Source: Ectorhizobium quercum
GTDB taxonomy: Bacteria; Pseudomonadota; Alphaproteobacteria; Rhizobiales; Rhizobiaceae
Assembly (NCBI RefSeq): GCF_026552795.1
Contig: NZ_JANFPI010000002.1
Location: 744,001 to 808,000 of the forward strand
Direction of reading: 5' to 3'
Length of the DNA stretch: 64,000 bases
Under the pieces are notes generated by a model. The model saw only the letters and a program-made list of their open reading frames with translations, searched no databases and was not told where the DNA came from. Positions within the stretch are counted from its first letter, which is position 1. Each line of letters begins with the position of its first letter. Positions 62,738 to 64,000 of this stretch are shown here, in pieces. The translations under genes and the position numbers were made by a program.

Positions 62738-63274
62738 TCAGCGATCGGCGGGACCTGCTTCCCCTTCGGAAAGGTGATTGCGGACCGACTTCTTGAGCGT
62801 TTCCATCTCGGCGAACAGGGTCCGGATCATCGCGCTGTCGATGTCCTTCATCATGTCACACAGCCAGTTTTCATGCACAAGCGCCATGCGGGCAAAGGCT
62901 TCCCGGCCGGTATCGGTCAGCCGGGCGACGGTCACGCGCCGGTCGGCACCCGGCGTTTCGCGGCGCACCAGACCGTCCGCCTCCAGCCGCTCCACCAGGC
63001 CGGTGATGTTGCCGTTCGTCACCATCGTCCGCTTCGACAGTTCGCCGAGCCTCAACCCGTCCGGCTCGCGGTAGAGTTGGGCCAGCAAATCGAATTGCGG
63101 CAGCGTCGCGCCGAACTCGCTCCGCAGGCGGCGGCGGATTTCCTGGGAAATGAGCTTGGTAGTCGACAGCATCTGCAGCCAGAGCCGAAGCTCCTGCTTG
63201 GTGCCTTCCGGCTTGTCGTCGGCGATGGTTTCCAGATCGGCTGCCACGGTCACGTCCCCTGCGATGTCCTGCAC
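62738..63274 (-). CDS. MarR-family transcriptional regulator
   Basis: The 178-residue protein has a wHTH at about residues 60-125: LPQFDLLAQLYREPDGLRLG, LSKRTMVTNGNITGLVERLEADG and the wing DRRVTVARLTDTGRE. It diverges from the cyclase-family gene at 63696. Its own operator candidates are the palindromes at 63524 and 63551. The ligand is unknown, but a MarR next to a cyclase is common in aromatic or amino-acid catabolism. Confidence 0.88.
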   Translation of the reverse strand: MQDIAGDVTVAADLETIADDKPEGTKQELRLWLQMLSTTKLISQEIRRRLRSEFGATLPQFDLLAQLYREPDGLRLGELSKRTMVTNGNITGLVERLEADGLVRRETPGADRRVTVARLTDTGREAFARMALVHENWLCDMMKDIDSAMIRTLFAEMETLKKSVRNHLSEGEAGPADR

Positions 63275-63695
63275 TCACCTTTCTGCGTGCAGGAGCCGGA
63301 CGCCGGCGTCAAGACCCGGCTATTTCAAACGTAAACCAAATCGACGGAAACCGAGCCGCGCGAGGCTCCGCCGCGCGCGCCCTTCCCCGCCATTGCCATC
63401 ATCGTCGCTTTCTCGTTTTAAATTATACTTATACGCATATATTTTCAGACATACGAAACGACGGACAGACGAGAAACAAAACATGGTGCGCCTCGGAATT
63501 ATTGCCGATAAATTACCGTATACGACGGAAATTCCGTCCTGCCACCCGTCTATTTGCCGGCGAAATTCGGCCGACAAATACTTGCAGCATCATATTTTAT
63601 TTCATAGGCTGGCCGCAACGCCCGAAAAGAGACCGGTTGATCAAGACCGCAGGCAAGGTGCCGGTGCCGGCTCCGGGCGACAAAAGGGGAATGAC
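63275..63695. promoter_or_regulatory. Divergent region between marR and cyclase gene, with palindromes
   Basis: These 421 bp contain no recognisable gene. GACGGAA-A-TTCCGTC (63524-63538) is a perfect 7-1-7 palindrome. Imperfect arms TATTTGCCGG and CCGACAAATA lie at 63551-63560 and 63571-63580. Both could bind the MarR dimer. The region around 63410-63470 is AT-rich and probably holds promoters. Confidence 0.5.
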
Positions 63696-64000
63696 ATGAG
63701 CGACAGTTCAATTCTTAGCACACTCGGCGCGGCGCTTCTGTCCGGCAGCGTCAAGGTCGTCGACATCACCGCACCGCTCGGTCCGGAAACGCCGGTCCTG
63801 TACCTGCCGCCGCAGTTCGGCAAGAACACACCCAACGTGAAGGTCCACACAATCTCTCATTACGATCAGGACGGTCCGTTCTGGGCCTGGAACTGGATCG
63901 AACTGGGCGAGCACACCGGCACCCATTTCGATGCGCCCTGTCACTGGATCACTGGCAAGGACAATCCGAACAACACCACGGATACGATCCCGCCGCAGAA
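63696..64000 (+). CDS. Cyclase-family protein (kynurenine-formamidase-like), 3' part outside window
   Basis: The first 101 residues are visible from the ATG at 63696 (AAAGGGG upstream). VKVVDITAPLGPETPVLY is the usual opening of cyclase-family metal hydrolases. The metal site GEHTGTHFDAPCHW (HxGTHxDxPxH) is intact. The family includes kynurenine formamidase and isatin hydrolase, which hydrolyse amide bonds. The window ends before the C-terminal half. Confidence 0.85.
   Translation, partial: MSDSSILSTLGAALLSGSVKVVDITAPLGPETPVLYLPPQFGKNTPNVKVHTISHYDQDGPFWAWNWIELGEHTGTHFDAPCHWITGKDNPNNTTDTIPPQ

Overview
The window is GC-rich, densely coded DNA from an alphaproteobacterium. It is most likely a member of the Rhizobiales/Rhizobiaceae (an Agrobacterium/Shinella/Ensifer-like genome), judging by the many solute-binding-protein ABC transporters, the GntR/LysR/MarR regulators and the style of the proteins. 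It reads as accessory catabolic DNA (a megaplasmid, chromid or chromosomal catabolic region). I see no rRNA, tRNA, CRISPR array or replication gene. All family assignments come from reading the sequence; no database search was run.

Layout. 0-5.8 kb: a partial VOC protein, a DsbA-like protein, a DUF4186 protein, a pair of cytosine-deaminase-like amidohydrolases, an ABC ATPase relic, a 100-residue protein that is 45% Met, a 271-bp MITE-like element, and an XRE-cupin regulator translationally coupled to a 55-residue ORF. 5.9-15.1 kb: a minus-strand operon with a TauT/NitT-type ABC transporter, two proteins like 4,5-dihydroxyphthalate decarboxylase, a LigI-like amidohydrolase, a LigJ-type 4-oxalomesaconate hydratase and an HpcH/HpaI aldolase, facing a LysR regulator with two DNA-binding domains. 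This looks like the lower part of a phthalate/protocatechuate 4,5-cleavage type pathway. 15.1-25.0 kb: a branched-chain-type (Liv) transporter, an SDR, a split transketolase, a glycerol-dehydrogenase-like enzyme and a GntR regulator, linked by a repeated CATCATATATCAT-type operator. 25.3-28.4 kb: a sugar-type binding protein followed by a chemoreceptor, with no transporter. 28.7-39.6 kb: MarR, flavin reductase plus HpaB-type monooxygenase, cupin, amidase, GntR, DUF2848 and a second complete Liv transporter.

39.6-44.9 kb is a decayed patch: remnants of an Mrp antiporter (D/E/F), a TauC/TauB-type transporter with internal deletions, and an IS3-family transposase. Two intact genes sit among them, a tandem universal stress protein and a baeRF-like protein.

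44.9-62.6 kb appears to be one regulon. It has a dipeptide/oligopeptide-type ABC transporter (DppABC facing DppDF) with a second solute-binding protein, an Arg-less RidA-family protein, a PuuB-like FAD amine oxidase, a beta-hydroxyacid-dehydrogenase-fold protein lacking the catalytic Lys, two large PF20091-type alpha/beta hydrolases, an aminotransferase, an aspartoacylase-like amidohydrolase and a GntR regulator. Three divergent promoter regions each carry a GATCAAATGATC-type palindrome, and a looser TTGATC-N11-GATCAA repeat lies upstream of the gntR gene. I infer import and stepwise hydrolysis/oxidation of an acylated or peptide-like amine. The window ends with a MarR gene and the start of a cyclase-family gene.
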